DNA from: Mycobacterium genavense ATCC 51234
GTDB taxonomy: Bacteria > Actinomycetota > Actinomycetes > Mycobacteriales > Mycobacteriaceae
Assembly: GCF_000526915.1 (NCBI RefSeq)
Contig: NZ_JAGZ01000002.1
Coordinates: forward strand, 62,001-126,000
DNA: 64,000 nucleotides
Direction of reading: 5' to 3'
Of the stretch, positions 1 through 9,243 are shown piece after piece. A program made the position numbers and the translations under genes. The notes under the pieces were generated by a model. The model was not told the origin of the DNA. It searched no databases and saw nothing but the letters and a program-made list of their open reading frames with translations. Every line of letters starts with the position of its first letter. The first letter of the stretch is position 1.

Positions 1-389
1 CGGCGCGACGCCGATGCTGGGGACGCGGTCGTCGACGCGCGGCTCGAGGAGGAGCACGAAGCCAAACAACTGCTGTCAAAGATCGAAGAGCTGGACATCA
101 CTTCGGACGAGTTCATCGACGAACTCGCGAAGTTGCGCGAGGCCGTTCTCGATCACGCCGAAAACGAGGAAAACAACGAATTTCCGTATCTGGAGAATTT
201 CCGTATCTGGAAAAGGTGCTCGATGCGGACGATCTCAAGCGCATGACGATAGCGGTGAAGGCGGCCCAGGCGATTGCCCCGACGCATCCTCATCCCGGGG
301 TGGAGTCGGCGAAGCTGAATTTCGCACTAGGGCCGTTCGCGTCGATGCTCGACCGCGCCCGCGATGCGCTCCGCCACGTCATCGGCTGA
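1..389 (+). pseudogene. Hemerythrin-like HHE protein, 5'-truncated by the window and frameshifted
   Basis: The 5' end lies outside the window. Read in frame 1 the protein begins within an HHE helix (LEEEHEAKQLL, then LDHAENEENNEFPYLE), the His/Glu pattern of hemerythrin-type di-iron cation-binding domains. A 17-base unit, gaatttccgtatctgga, stands twice in direct tandem (178-194 and 195-211). With both copies the frame stops at a TGA about 30 bases later. With one copy the frame runs on as EFPYLEKVLDADDLKRM to a natural TGA at 387-389. The lesion is therefore a slippage-type duplication that removes the last third of the protein. The family is clear; its ligand and role (often oxygen or NO sensing) are inference. 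Confidence 0.8.
178..211. repeat. 17-bp perfect tandem duplication
   Basis: Two adjacent identical copies of gaatttccgtatctgga. Because 17 is not a multiple of three the second copy shifts the hemerythrin frame; deleting either copy restores it. Confidence 0.95.
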
Positions 390-413
390 CGGGATGCTCG
401 TAGTCTCGATGGG

Positions 414-1817
414 GTGAGCGTTGCTTCGGAGATCCGCGTCCCCCTGCAAGACCGCTTCGCCCGTGAACTGCCCGAGCTGGGCATACGTTGGCGATCCGAG
501 ACCACCCCGAACCCGCAGCTGCTCGTCCTCAACGAGCCGCTGGCCGCCAGCCTCGAGCTCGACGCGGCGTGGCTGCGCAGCACCGACGGCCTGCGATTCC
601 TCGTCGGCAATCTACTGCCGCCCGGCGCGGCTCCGGTGGCGCAGGCCTACGCCGGGCATCAGTTCGGCGGTCTTGCGCCCCGGCTGGGCGACGGGCGCGC
701 GCTGCTGCTGGGTGAGCTGACCGACGAGCACGGACGGGTTCGCGACATCCACCTGAAAGGCTCGGGCCCGACCCCGTTCGCCCGCGGTGGCGACGGCCTC
801 GCGGCGGTAGGCCCGATGCTGCGCGAATACGTGATCAGCGAGGCGATGCACGCGCTGAACGTGCCGACGACACGCGCGTTGGCCGTGGTCGCCACCGGGC
901 GGCCGGTGCAGTGCGAGACGGCTCTGCCCGGCGCCGTGCTGGTGCGCGTCGCCAGTAGTCACCTACGGGTCGGTACCTTCCAATACGCCGCCCTGACCCG
1001 CGACCACGACTTGTTGCGGCGCCTCGCCGACCATGCGATCGCCCGCCACCATCCCGCGGCAGCACAGGCCGAGCACCCCTACCGCGCGCTGTTCGAAGCA
1101 GTGGTCCGGGTCCAGGCTTCGCTGATCGCGCGATGGATGCTGATCGGGTTCGTCCACGGCGTGATGAACACCGACAACACGACGATCTCCGGCGAGACGA
1201 TCGACTACGGTCCGTGCGCGTTCATGGAGGCCTACGACAGCGACACGGTCTTCAGCTCGATCGACCACTGGGGGCGTTACGCCTACGGCAACCAGCCCAC
1301 GATCGCCGGATGGAATCTGGCCCGGTTCGCCGAGGCCCTGCTTCCGCTGCTGGCCGACACGATCGAGGAGGGAATCGCGTTCGCCGAGCAGACATTCGGC
1401 GTTTCCCAAACCGAGTACGACGCCACCTGGTCGTCGGGCATGCGCGCCAAGCTCGGCTTACCTACGACCGTCGAAGCCGGGACGCTGACGTCATTGGTCG
1501 TCGAGTTGCTGGCCCTGCTCACGGAAAGCCGTGTCGACTACACCTCGTTCTTCCGCCAGCTCGGCCAGGCGGCGCGCGGGGATGCCGAATCCGCGCGTGG
1601 TCTTTTCATCAACCTCGCCGGGTTCGACGAGTGGATGTCGCGCTGGCGGGCGTGGGGTCCCGACGCCGAGTCGATGGATCGCGTCAACCCGATCTACATT
1701 CCGCGCAACCACCTGGTCGAGGAAGCCCTGGCCGCCGCGACGGCCGGCGAGTTGGGTCCGGTTCAGCAGCTGCTGGGCGCGGTGCGGGCTCCCTATGACG
1801 AACGACCCGGACTCTAG
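414..1817 (+). CDS. selO: Protein adenylyltransferase SelO (YdiU/UPF0061 family)
   Basis: Full-length SelO-type pseudokinase of 467 residues, which in characterised members transfers AMP from ATP to Ser/Thr/Tyr hydroxyls of redox proteins. Visible landmarks are GHQFGG (81-86), LGDGRA (91-96), the nucleotide-binding KGSG (115-118), HGVMNTDN (248-255) and DYGP (264-267), the last two holding the metal-binding Asn/Asp and the catalytic Asp. The GTG at 414 gives the usual N-terminus ([15 protein letters not shown]). Bacterial members usually end without selenocysteine and this one does too. It starts 24 bases after the broken hemerythrin gene on the same strand. No lesion seen. Confidence 0.92.
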   Translation: MSVASEIRVPLQDRFARELPELGIRWRSETTPNPQLLVLNEPLAASLELDAAWLRSTDGLRFLVGNLLPPGAAPVAQAYAGHQFGGLAPRLGDGRALLLGELTDEHGRVRDIHLKGSGPTPFARGGDGLAAVGPMLREYVISEAMHALNVPTTRALAVVATGRPVQCETALPGAVLVRVASSHLRVGTFQYAALTRDHDLLRRLADHAIARHHPAAAQAEHPYRALFEAVVRVQASLIARWMLIGFVHGVMNTDNTTISGETIDYGPCAFMEAYDSDTVFSSIDHWGRYAYGNQPTIAGWNLARFAEALLPLLADTIEEGIAFAEQTFGVSQTEYDATWSSGMRAKLGLPTTVEAGTLTSLVVELLALLTESRVDYTSFFRQLGQAARGDAESARGLFINLAGFDEWMSRWRAWGPDAESMDRVNPIYIPRNHLVEEALAAATAGELGPVQQLLGAVRAPYDERPGL

Positions 1818-1879
1818 CGCTATGCGAGTCCGGCGCCAAAAGCCTTCGGCAAATACCAAACCTTCTGCGGCACTTAGCT

Positions 1880-2706
1880 TTACGCTAACTTGGCGGTCTC
1901 GGCCTGTAGCGCGTCCAAGTGGCGGAGCGTCTCGTCGCGGGGTGCGGTCGGCAGGTCCAACAAGACGTGTTCCAACCCCAAATCGCGACAGCACGTCAAC
2001 TCTTCGGCGGAGGGTTCGCCCCCGTGGAAGTGGACGATTGGTACGTCCTGGCCGGCCACCTCGCGCAACTGGTCAATCTGCGGCGCGAGTTCCTTCGGTG
2101 ACGGCGTCATCGAGAGCCAGCCCGCGTTGAGCCGGGCGATAGGTTTGAAGCCGGCCGGCCCTCCGCCCAGATATAGCGGTGGATACGGTTGCTGTATCGG
2201 CTTGGGCCAGCTATAGATCGGGTCGAAGTCGACGAATTTTCCGTGGTATTCCGCTTTCTCCTGTGTCCAGATTTGGATCATCGCATCCAGTCGTTCGTCG
2301 ACAACCCGTCCGCGCACCGAGGGATCGACCCCGTGGTCCGCAATTTCTTCGCGCAGCCAGCCCACGCCCACCCCGAAGCGAAATCGCCCCTGCGACACCG
2401 CATCTAGCGATGCGACCTCTTTAGCGGTGTGAATGGGATCGCGCTGCACAACCAGCGCGATCCCGGTGCCCAACAGCAGATCGTGGCGCTGACCGCCGCG
2501 GCGGTCAGCGCCACGAATGGATCCAGCGTGTGATAGTACTTTCGCGGAATCGGGCCACCGCTGGGGTAGGGGGTTTTGGCATCGACCGGGATGTGCGAAT
2601 GCTCGGCCAGATAAAGCGACTCGAATCCGCGCTCCTCGAGCGCGCGGGCCAGCTCGACCGGGCCGATGCCCTCATCGGTCACGAAAGTTAGGACACCGAA
2701 ACCCAT
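1880..2706 (-). pseudogene. LLM-class F420-dependent oxidoreductase, frameshifted
   Basis: The N-terminal part (MGFGVLTFVTDEGIGPVELA, then HTLDPFVALTAAAV) and the C-terminal part (GTGIALVVQRDPIHTAKEV onward to LQAETAKLA) together make one luciferase-like TIM-barrel oxidoreductase of about 275 residues, closely parallel to the intact paralogue at 21358-22191. The frame changes near 2475-2485, where one base appears to be missing between the codons for ACG and GAT. The break abuts a 36-bp perfect palindrome. Members of this family reduce substrates with F420H2; the substrate here is unknown. Confidence 0.85.
2481..2516. repeat. 36-bp perfect palindrome at the frameshift
   Basis: The two 18-base halves, meeting between 2498 and 2499, are exact reverse complements (left half tcgtggcgctgaccgccg). 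It lies inside the coding sequence of the broken LLM oxidoreductase, at the base where the frame is lost, so it is a likely mutagenic hairpin and not a regulatory element. Confidence 0.9.
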
Positions 2707-2757
2707 TGTTTACTCCCCTCGTCGCGGTCATCAGTCAACCGCATTAAGGCCCGCGTG

Positions 2758-3027
2758 TCACTTGATCGGATCCCGAGTGGGCCGAAGTCGTGCGAGGTTC
2801 GATGCCGGGTGGGCAATGGGCGGGCCTACCGGGGTGAAGTGGGGGGTGCTCAGCCCGCCGATCAGGGCGTCGCGGTAACCCATCGATCGCAGCAACAGTC
2901 GCGCGGTCGGGATCGGCTCCCCCGGGTCACCCCACAGCTTGTTCGCCCCGAGGGGATCGACGAGGAAATGGACACCTGAGGCGAGTCGGATGCTGCCCGC
3001 TATAAGTGCGGCACGGTCGATCGGCAT
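2758..3027 (-). pseudogene. Small conserved actinobacterial membrane-associated protein, C-terminus lost
   Basis: The first 60 residues (MPIDRAALIAGSIRLASGVHF, then LLLRSMGYRDALIGGL) resemble a mycobacterial hypothetical family whose members, as I recall them, continue with a hydrophobic second half. Here the sequence after GGL (STPHFTPVGPPIAHPA...) is low-complexity and Pro-rich and looks like translated non-coding DNA. The gene is probably cut at about 2840 by a frameshift or deletion. It lies directly upstream of the broken LLM oxidoreductase on the same strand. Function unknown. Confidence 0.5.
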
Positions 3028-3047
3028 GGCCGCAGCCTATCTCTGTC

Positions 3048-5319
3048 TCACTGGGCCGCGGAAACCCCGCCCGTTTCCGCGCCGACGGCGTGTTTGGCAA
3101 GGCAGGCCGTACCGGGAGCACAGCTTTCGACGACCGCTTGCAGTTCCTCGGCGGACAGCCGCGCAGAGGCGCCGGTGTACTTCGAGTCGATGACGCCGGC
3201 GCCGCATTCCAGCCACTTCGGGTCAACCTCGACATCCAGAAAGCTCGCCAGCTGCGCCAGCGACGAGTGGGTGTCCGCTACCAGATCCGCGTAAGACAGC
3301 GGAAGGTAGCGGTCCGCGGACAGGTGGGCGAGCTCGGCCTCGCCGGTGACGATCAGCTCGCTCCACATCCGGCCGAAGCGGGCGATGGGCAGGTTCTGAC
3401 CCATCAAGGTGTCGACCTCGCAGGTGTCGCCGACCAGAGACGCGAGCTCGATCGGTATCGCCGTGGGATCCAGCCGCAGGCCGGAGTGTCGACGCTCCGG
3501 GTCGAGATCGAGAAGGTCCAGCGCGTCTTGGATCAGCGCCATCAAACGGAATCCGGTGTGCTCGCTCATCGAGACCGCGGTGTCGGGACCGTTGCGAAAC
3601 AGGTGCACGAACTTCGCGTCCGGGAAGGTCTCGCGCAGCCACGGGACACTGCTCAGCGACATGGCTGACCGTTCCACGACGACAGTCCCGCCGAAATGCT
3701 TTGCAAGCCAAGAGAAGAGCTGTTCATAGTGCATCCGCGACGTCTGCCCCGGCCACGTCGGAACCTCCGCCGCGAGCGCGTCGAACACACCATCGGGGTC
3801 CGAGGACAGATGCGGCAGCGTCATCATCGAGATCGCGGGAATCCCGGTGGTGTTCGCGTCGAACCGGGTTCCCTGCAGTCGCGGATAAATGAACTCCGGC
3901 ATGGCCGAACCACCGCGGACCATGGAGTCGAAAATCGGGTGCGGTTCGGCCAGCATCCGCCAGAACTGTTCGCCCGACAGCGGCTGGTCGGCCACCGACG
4001 AGGCGCGCATCGATAGGTAGAACTCGTTGAGGCTGAGCACATCTGGGTGAGCGGTGAGGATCCGCGACAGTGCGGTCGATCCGCTTCGTCCCACCGTGAC
4101 TATGAAAGTCAAACCCCGAATCGGGCGCGCCGCGTCGGCGCTGTGCACGCTGACGTCGAATGGACTCCCGACCGACACTAGGGGCGCCACCGCCTCCCGG
4201 GGTTGGTGCTTCTCGCGTTTGAACGTGAGGTAGCGCTTGTACCGGCCCACGCTGCCCAGCAGATAGTCGAAGTCGACGATGGTCTCGCGGTGCGGCTCAC
4301 CGATCACGGCTCGGGCATTGGTCGTGTCGTAAGTCCGACTGTGCGCCAGGTAGGGAAAGAAGCCGCTGGCCCACCGCAGGCGTCGTTCCAGCAGATTGGG
4401 GTCCTCGATCGGGCCGTCGACCAACGTCAGCGGTATCGGTGAGAGCGTTGAACAAGTCCACCAGCGTTTGCACCCTGACGTCGTGGTGGTGGACGACGTG
4501 GTAGGTGCTCAGGCCGTCGGGGGCCAGCCGCATCAGGCGGACCATCTCGTCGGCGGCTTCGTCAGCAGGCATGTAGTTCAGATGGCCGTTGAGATCGCCC
4601 CTAAGCCTGATCGACATCTTGGTGCGCATTGGCCGCCCAGACACGGAGAACAGGCGCATACCGCTGTCCGCGGACGTCGATAGAAAGGACAGCGGATGCA
4701 GGGGGAAGTCCGGATGCGGCGGCCGGTCGACGATCAGAGCGCTCGGCCGCAGCACCACGACGCGGCGCCCGGTGCGCTGCGCCCAATCCCGCACCAGCGA
4801 CTCGACCTCGAATTTGGACTGCTCGTAGTTGTTCTCGATGCCTTCGTCGTCCGCCAGCTCCGACTCGCAGATCAGACCCGAGCGGCGCTTCCCGACGACG
4901 AAGGCGGTCGACACGTGGAACAGATCTGGTGCCCGTGATCCGGCCTCGGCCAGTTCGAGGATCCGGGTCGTTCCGCCGACGTTGGTTCGGCGCAGGTCGG
5001 CGAGATCGGCGTCCAGCTCTATGCTGCCGGCGCAGTGCAGGATGGCATCGGCGCTGTCGGCCAGCTCCCGGAATCGCTCGTCGGAGAGCCCCAGTTTGGG
5101 CGCAGCGAGGTCCACCGCCACGACGGTGAACCGGTCGCGCAACTCCTCCTCGGTCCACACCTGCCCATCGGTGACCGCGAGCGGTAGCGCCTTGCCGATC
5201 CGGGCGATAGGGTCCGACGGCGGCCGGGACAGCAGGGTGAACGTGTCGTCCCCGCGGAGGAGTTCACCCAGGATGTGAATACCGAGAAACCCGGTCGCGC
5301 CAGTGATCGCCCAATGCAT
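3048..5319 (-). pseudogene. Fused NAD-binding (male-sterility/thioester-reductase type) reductase and sulfotransferase, frameshifted
   Basis: The N-terminal frame is an extended SDR of the NAD_binding_4 type: TGATGFLG near residues 8-15, the catalytic YEQSK motif, and DADLADLRRTNVGGT. The frame is lost at about 4430, after LVDLFNALTDT. The second frame picks up with LVDGPIEDPNLLERR and SGFFPYLAHSRTYD, which is the C-terminus of the same reductase, and runs without interruption into a PAPS-dependent sulfotransferase (FIVTVGRSGSTALSRIL 5'-phosphosulfate loop, later HLFRNGPDTAVSMSEH). The unbroken protein would be about 755 residues. The ATG at 5319 is preferred to the GTG at 5325 because AAGGA lies 9 bases before it. 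It is divergent from an mmpL gene; a role in a sulfated surface lipid is inference. Confidence 0.8.
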
Positions 5320-5325
5320 TGACAC

Positions 5326-5596
5326 CCGTCCTTGCGCGAAACTCCGCGCGGAAACAGCCCGATTGCCCCCCTCGTGAACTTACTGGCACATCAGAAATGC
5401 CGCCATCTGACACCGAGCTGGAAGCTATTGCCGCAGGTCATGGGCCTTGTGGGTGGGTTCGAGCGGTGCCGGTGGCCGCAGCCTGTAATACGTTTCCTGT
5501 CGCCGTCGATTCATCAATGAGAGACTTTGGAAGCGTTGCCTGGACGCCACCCGCTCTCGCGGCGGGTCGACGCACCACCAGAGGAGACGAAAACTA
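5326..5596. other. Divergent intergenic region between reductase-sulfotransferase and mmpS remnant/mmpL
   Basis: About 270 bases with no convincing gene. It must hold the promoters of both divergent units, but I see no clear consensus pair or operator. It may also contain what remains of a deleted mmpS gene. Confidence 0.4.
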
Positions 5597-5695
5597 GTGA
5601 CAGCAGCTGCTGGCGCACCCGGGGGGACGGCGCGCTTCAGCGGGAACACGCCTGATGTGAACGCCGACAACATCTGCTGGCTGAGGGCCGCATGA
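5597..5695 (+). pseudogene. mmpS remnant: start plus C-terminal tail
   Basis: A 32-codon frame starts at GTG 5597 behind a good ribosome binding site (GAGGAGA, 9 bases away) and its stop overlaps the mmpL start as ATGA. Its last 15 residues ([15 protein letters not shown]) match the conserved MmpS ending, as in SNEVNAYTYCLVKSA of M. tuberculosis MmpS4 and NTRDAQVSCLDKSA of the MmpS at 35788-36213 here. The membrane helix and body of MmpS (about 110 residues) are absent. I infer an in-frame internal deletion; the alternative is an unrelated leader peptide coupled to mmpL. Confidence 0.6.
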
Positions 5696-8577
5696 GCCAT
5701 CCACGCGTGGACGGCGAACGCCGCACCCCCTTCGTCGCGCGGACGATCCATCGGTTGTCTGTGGCCATCGTCTTGGCGTGGCTGGCTCTTACCGTCGTCG
5801 TGACGATGGGCGTCCCCTCGCTCGAGAAGGTGGAGCAACAGCGTTCGGTATCGTTGAGCCCCAAAGATGCGCCGTCGATCCAGGCCATGCAGCGCCTGGG
5901 CCAGGACTTCAAGGAATCCAATTCCGACGCATTGGCAATGATCGTCCTGGAGAGCCAGCAGCCGCTGCGCGACGACGCTCACCACTACTACAACCAATTG
6001 CTGCAGCAATTGGCCAGCGACCCGGAGCATATCCAGCACATCCAGGACTTGTGGGGAAACCCCGTCACGGCCAGCGGCGCGCAAAGCGACGACGGCAAAG
6101 CCGCATACGTGCAGCTGAAACTCGCCGGCAATCAAGGCACGCGCCTGGCGAACGAATCAGCTGACGCGGTGCGCGACATCGTCAACAAGATTCCGCCCCC
6201 GGCAGGGGTCAAGGTCTATGTCACCGGACCCGCACCGCTGATTTCCGACCTGAACCACAGCGGTCAGAAGACGCTGCTCAAAGTCACCCTGGTGAGTCTC
6301 GCGGTGATCTTCATCATGCTGCTGCTGATCTACCGCTCACTCACCACCGTCATTGTGTTGTCGCTGATGGTCGGAATCGAACTGCAAGTGGCCCGGCAAA
6401 TCGTCGCCTTCCTGGGCAGCATCGACGCCATCAGTCTTTCCACGTTCGCCGTTAATCTGCTGGTCACACTCGCGCTGGCGGCCGGGACCGATTACGGAAT
6501 CTTCTTCGTCGGCCGCTATCAAGAGGCGCGGCAGGCCGGCGAAGATCCGGAGACGGCTTATTTCACCACGTACCGCAGTACCGCCAAGGTCGTCCTGGCT
6601 TCCGGGTTGACGATCGCCGGCTCGGTGTTCTGCCTCAGCTTCACCCGAATGCCCTATTTCCAAACGATCGGTATCCCTTGCGCGGTCGGCATGTTGGTCG
6701 CGGTGGCGATCGCCCTCACGTTGGTTCCGGCCGTTCTTGCGATCGGTGGCCGGGTCGGCCTGCTGGAACCCCGGCGAAGGCTCACCGATCGGCGTTGGCG
6801 GCGCATCGGCACGGCAGTCGTCCGGTGGCCGGGGCCCATTTTTGCCGCGGCATGCGCGGTCACGCTGGTGGGCCTGCTCGCCCTGCCGGGATATACGACC
6901 AACTACCACGACCGGGTGTATCTCCCCGACGACCTCCCGACCAACCAGGGATACGCGGCCGCAAGTCGGCACTTCCCTCTGGGCCGGATGTTGCCCGAGT
7001 TCGTGTTGGTCGAGGCCGATCACGACATGCGCAATCCGTCGAACTTCCTGGTCTTGGAGCGATTGGCCAAGGGTGTTCTCGCGGTTCCGGGCGTGTCCCG
7101 GGTGCAATCTGTCACCCGTCCGTCGGGAACGGTGATGGCGCACACGACGATTCCGTTCCGGTTCGGCGTGATGAACGCAAGCCAGTTGGTGAATCTCGAG
7201 TATCAAAAAGCTCGCATGAACGACATGCTCAAGCAGGCCGACGAGCTGAATAAAACCATCGCAATCACGACGACGCTGTATCGCCTGATTCTGCAGCTCA
7301 ACGTCGTCACTCACGACCTGGCACTCAGAACGCACGAAGTCCAGCAGATCACGGGTGAGCTACGCGATCAGATCTCGAATTTCGAGGACTTCCTGAGGCC
7401 GATCCGCAGCTATTTCTACTGGGAAAAGCATTGCTACGACATTCCCGTCTGCTTCGCGATCCGGTCTCTATTCGATTCGTTCGACGGCATCGACGCGATC
7501 AACGACAAGCTGGGCGAACTGGTGATCAACATCGACAAGATCGATGTGCTGATACCAAAACTGGCCGCCGAGTTGCCGATTCAGATCGAAACCATGAAAA
7601 GCATGCGCACGATGATGCTGACCATGCACTCCACCATGACCGGGATCATCGGCCAGGCGGACTCGCAGGGCAACATCTCGACGGAGATGGGCGAGGCGTT
7701 CGACGCGGCGAAGAACGACGACACGTTCTACCTCCCGCCGGAAGTTTTCAAGAACCCCACCTTCCAAAAGGTCATGGGACTGTTCCTCTCGCCGGACGGC
7801 AAGGCCGCGCGGATGACGATTTCGGACCGGGGTGATCCCGCCACGCCCGAAGGCATCGCGCGCGTCCAGGCGATCAAGACCGCCGCCGAGGAGGCGTTGA
7901 AGTCGACACCGCTGGAGAACACCAGCATCTATGTCGGTGGCGTCTCCGCGACCTACAAAGACCTGCACGACGGGTCCCGATATGACCTCATGATCGCCGG
8001 AATCGCTTCTCTCTGCCTCATTTTCGCGATCATGCTGATGATCACGCGGAGTTTTGTGGCGGCAATGGTGATCGTCGGTACGGTGGTGACTTCGCTGGGG
8101 GCATCCATCGGATTGTCGGTGCTGCTTTGGCAGCACATCATCGGGCTCGGGTTGGAATGGCTCGTATTGCCGATGTCGGTCATCATCCTGTTGGCGGTGG
8201 GATCCGATTACAACCTGCTGCTTGTCTCGCGAATGAAAGAAGAACTCGGCGCCGGAATCAACACCGGCATCATTCGGGCGATGGGCGGTACCGGAAAGGT
8301 CGTCACGGCCGCGGGCCTGGTATTCGCCGTCACGATGGCCTCCATGGTCGTCAGCGACCTGAAGGTGATCGGCCAGATCGGAACCACGATCGGTCTGGGC
8401 CTGCTGTTCGACACCCTGATCGTGCGCGCGTTCATGACGCCCTCCATCGCCGCGCTGTTGAAGCGCTGGTTCTGGTGGCCGCTGAAAGTGCGGCCGCGAC
8501 CGGCCAGTTACCTGCTGCGGTCCGAAGGGACCCGTCCGCAGGTCCGCGAACTGCTTGGCACCCGGGCACCCGACTAG
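5692..8577 (+). CDS. MmpL-family RND lipid transporter
   Basis: Complete 961-residue protein. One membrane helix at residues 20-42 is followed by a periplasmic domain, a five-helix bundle, a second large periplasmic domain with the Cys pair [12 protein letters not shown] typical of MmpL loops, and a second bundle. Each bundle carries the Asp-Tyr pair of the proton relay: [16 protein letters not shown] in the first and [15 protein letters not shown] in the second. The C-terminus ([20 protein letters not shown]) is typical of cluster II MmpLs. MmpL proteins move lipid or siderophore precursors across the inner membrane; the substrate here is unknown. Its MmpS partner upstream is reduced to a remnant. 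No lesion seen, in contrast to the mmpL at 32869-35791. Confidence 0.93.
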   Translation: MSHPRVDGERRTPFVARTIHRLSVAIVLAWLALTVVVTMGVPSLEKVEQQRSVSLSPKDAPSIQAMQRLGQDFKESNSDALAMIVLESQQPLRDDAHHYYNQLLQQLASDPEHIQHIQDLWGNPVTASGAQSDDGKAAYVQLKLAGNQGTRLANESADAVRDIVNKIPPPAGVKVYVTGPAPLISDLNHSGQKTLLKVTLVSLAVIFIMLLLIYRSLTTVIVLSLMVGIELQVARQIVAFLGSIDAISLSTFAVNLLVTLALAAGTDYGIFFVGRYQEARQAGEDPETAYFTTYRSTAKVVLASGLTIAGSVFCLSFTRMPYFQTIGIPCAVGMLVAVAIALTLVPAVLAIGGRVGLLEPRRRLTDRRWRRIGTAVVRWPGPIFAAACAVTLVGLLALPGYTTNYHDRVYLPDDLPTNQGYAAASRHFPLGRMLPEFVLVEADHDMRNPSNFLVLERLAKGVLAVPGVSRVQSVTRPSGTVMAHTTIPFRFGVMNASQLVNLEYQKARMNDMLKQADELNKTIAITTTLYRLILQLNVVTHDLALRTHEVQQITGELRDQISNFEDFLRPIRSYFYWEKHCYDIPVCFAIRSLFDSFDGIDAINDKLGELVINIDKIDVLIPKLAAELPIQIETMKSMRTMMLTMHSTMTGIIGQADSQGNISTEMGEAFDAAKNDDTFYLPPEVFKNPTFQKVMGLFLSPDGKAARMTISDRGDPATPEGIARVQAIKTAAEEALKSTPLENTSIYVGGVSATYKDLHDGSRYDLMIAGIASLCLIFAIMLMITRSFVAAMVIVGTVVTSLGASIGLSVLLWQHIIGLGLEWLVLPMSVIILLAVGSDYNLLLVSRMKEELGAGINTGIIRAMGGTGKVVTAAGLVFAVTMASMVVSDLKVIGQIGTTIGLGLLFDTLIVRAFMTPSIAALLKRWFWWPLKVRPRPASYLLRSEGTRPQVRELLGTRAPD

Positions 8578-8607
8578 CACCCCGACTCGTCGCCGGCGGC
8601 CCGTACC

Positions 8608-9243
8608 ATGGCCGTCATGTCCGAGCCGGTTCCTGGTACCGACAAGACCGTCGGGCTCGACGGCAGTGAGACCGTCGCCGCGCCCACGGCCGCGGAACCC
8701 GAGGCGGCCACTTCGGCGAACTCGGGCGGCTACGCGTGGTCACGCGACGACGCCGACGACGATGTCCCCAGCGACGCGGCCAACCCGCGCCAATCGTGGC
8801 GTGCCACCTGGCGCACGGCCGCTGCGCTGTTCGCGGCCGGGCTGGTAATCGCGGGGGCGATCGTGCTTGGGCGTTCGCTTTTGACCAGTCATCCCAAAGC
8901 CGCGGCGCCCCCACCAACGGCGGCACCGACATCCACGACGGCCCCGGCCCCCGCACCGGCATCGACGACCGCCCCGTCTTCGATCGTGTCGACACCGGCA
9001 CAGGACAACAAGTACATCCAGATTCTCAACGACCAGGGAATCTCGTTCGCCAACCCGGACGCCGCCGTTTACAACGGAAAGATGGTGTGCGAGAACATCC
9101 GTCTGGGCATGACGGTGCAGCAGGTAATCGCCGATTTCCGAGCGAGCAATCCCGCGCTGAGCGGCCACGCCGAGGCGTACGTGACCACCTCGGTCCACGC
9201 TTACTGCCCGCAGCACAACAACCTAGTCGGCAGCGGGCCCTAA
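8608..9243 (+). CDS. Single-pass membrane protein with DUF732-like secreted domain
   Basis: 211 residues: an acidic, disordered cytoplasmic N-terminus, one membrane helix (TAAALFAAGLVIAGAIVLGRSLL, about residues 70-92), a Pro/Thr/Ala-rich extracytoplasmic linker, then a folded domain of about 75 residues with two cysteines (MVCENIRLGMT and HAYCPQHNN) that probably form a disulfide, as in DUF732 proteins. It follows mmpL by 30 bases on the same strand and ends in a 4-base convergent overlap with the next gene. Either ATG 8608 or ATG 8617 could be the start. Function unknown. Confidence 0.75.
   Translation: MAVMSEPVPGTDKTVGLDGSETVAAPTAAEPEAATSANSGGYAWSRDDADDDVPSDAANPRQSWRATWRTAAALFAAGLVIAGAIVLGRSLLTSHPKAAAPPPTAAPTSTTAPAPAPASTTAPSSIVSTPAQDNKYIQILNDQGISFANPDAAVYNGKMVCENIRLGMTVQQVIADFRASNPALSGHAEAYVTTSVHAYCPQHNNLVGSGP

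Noticed and set aside
6337..7335. Long antisense frame inside mmpL
   Set aside because: Shadow of a GC-rich coding sequence; Arg/His-rich, no family pattern.
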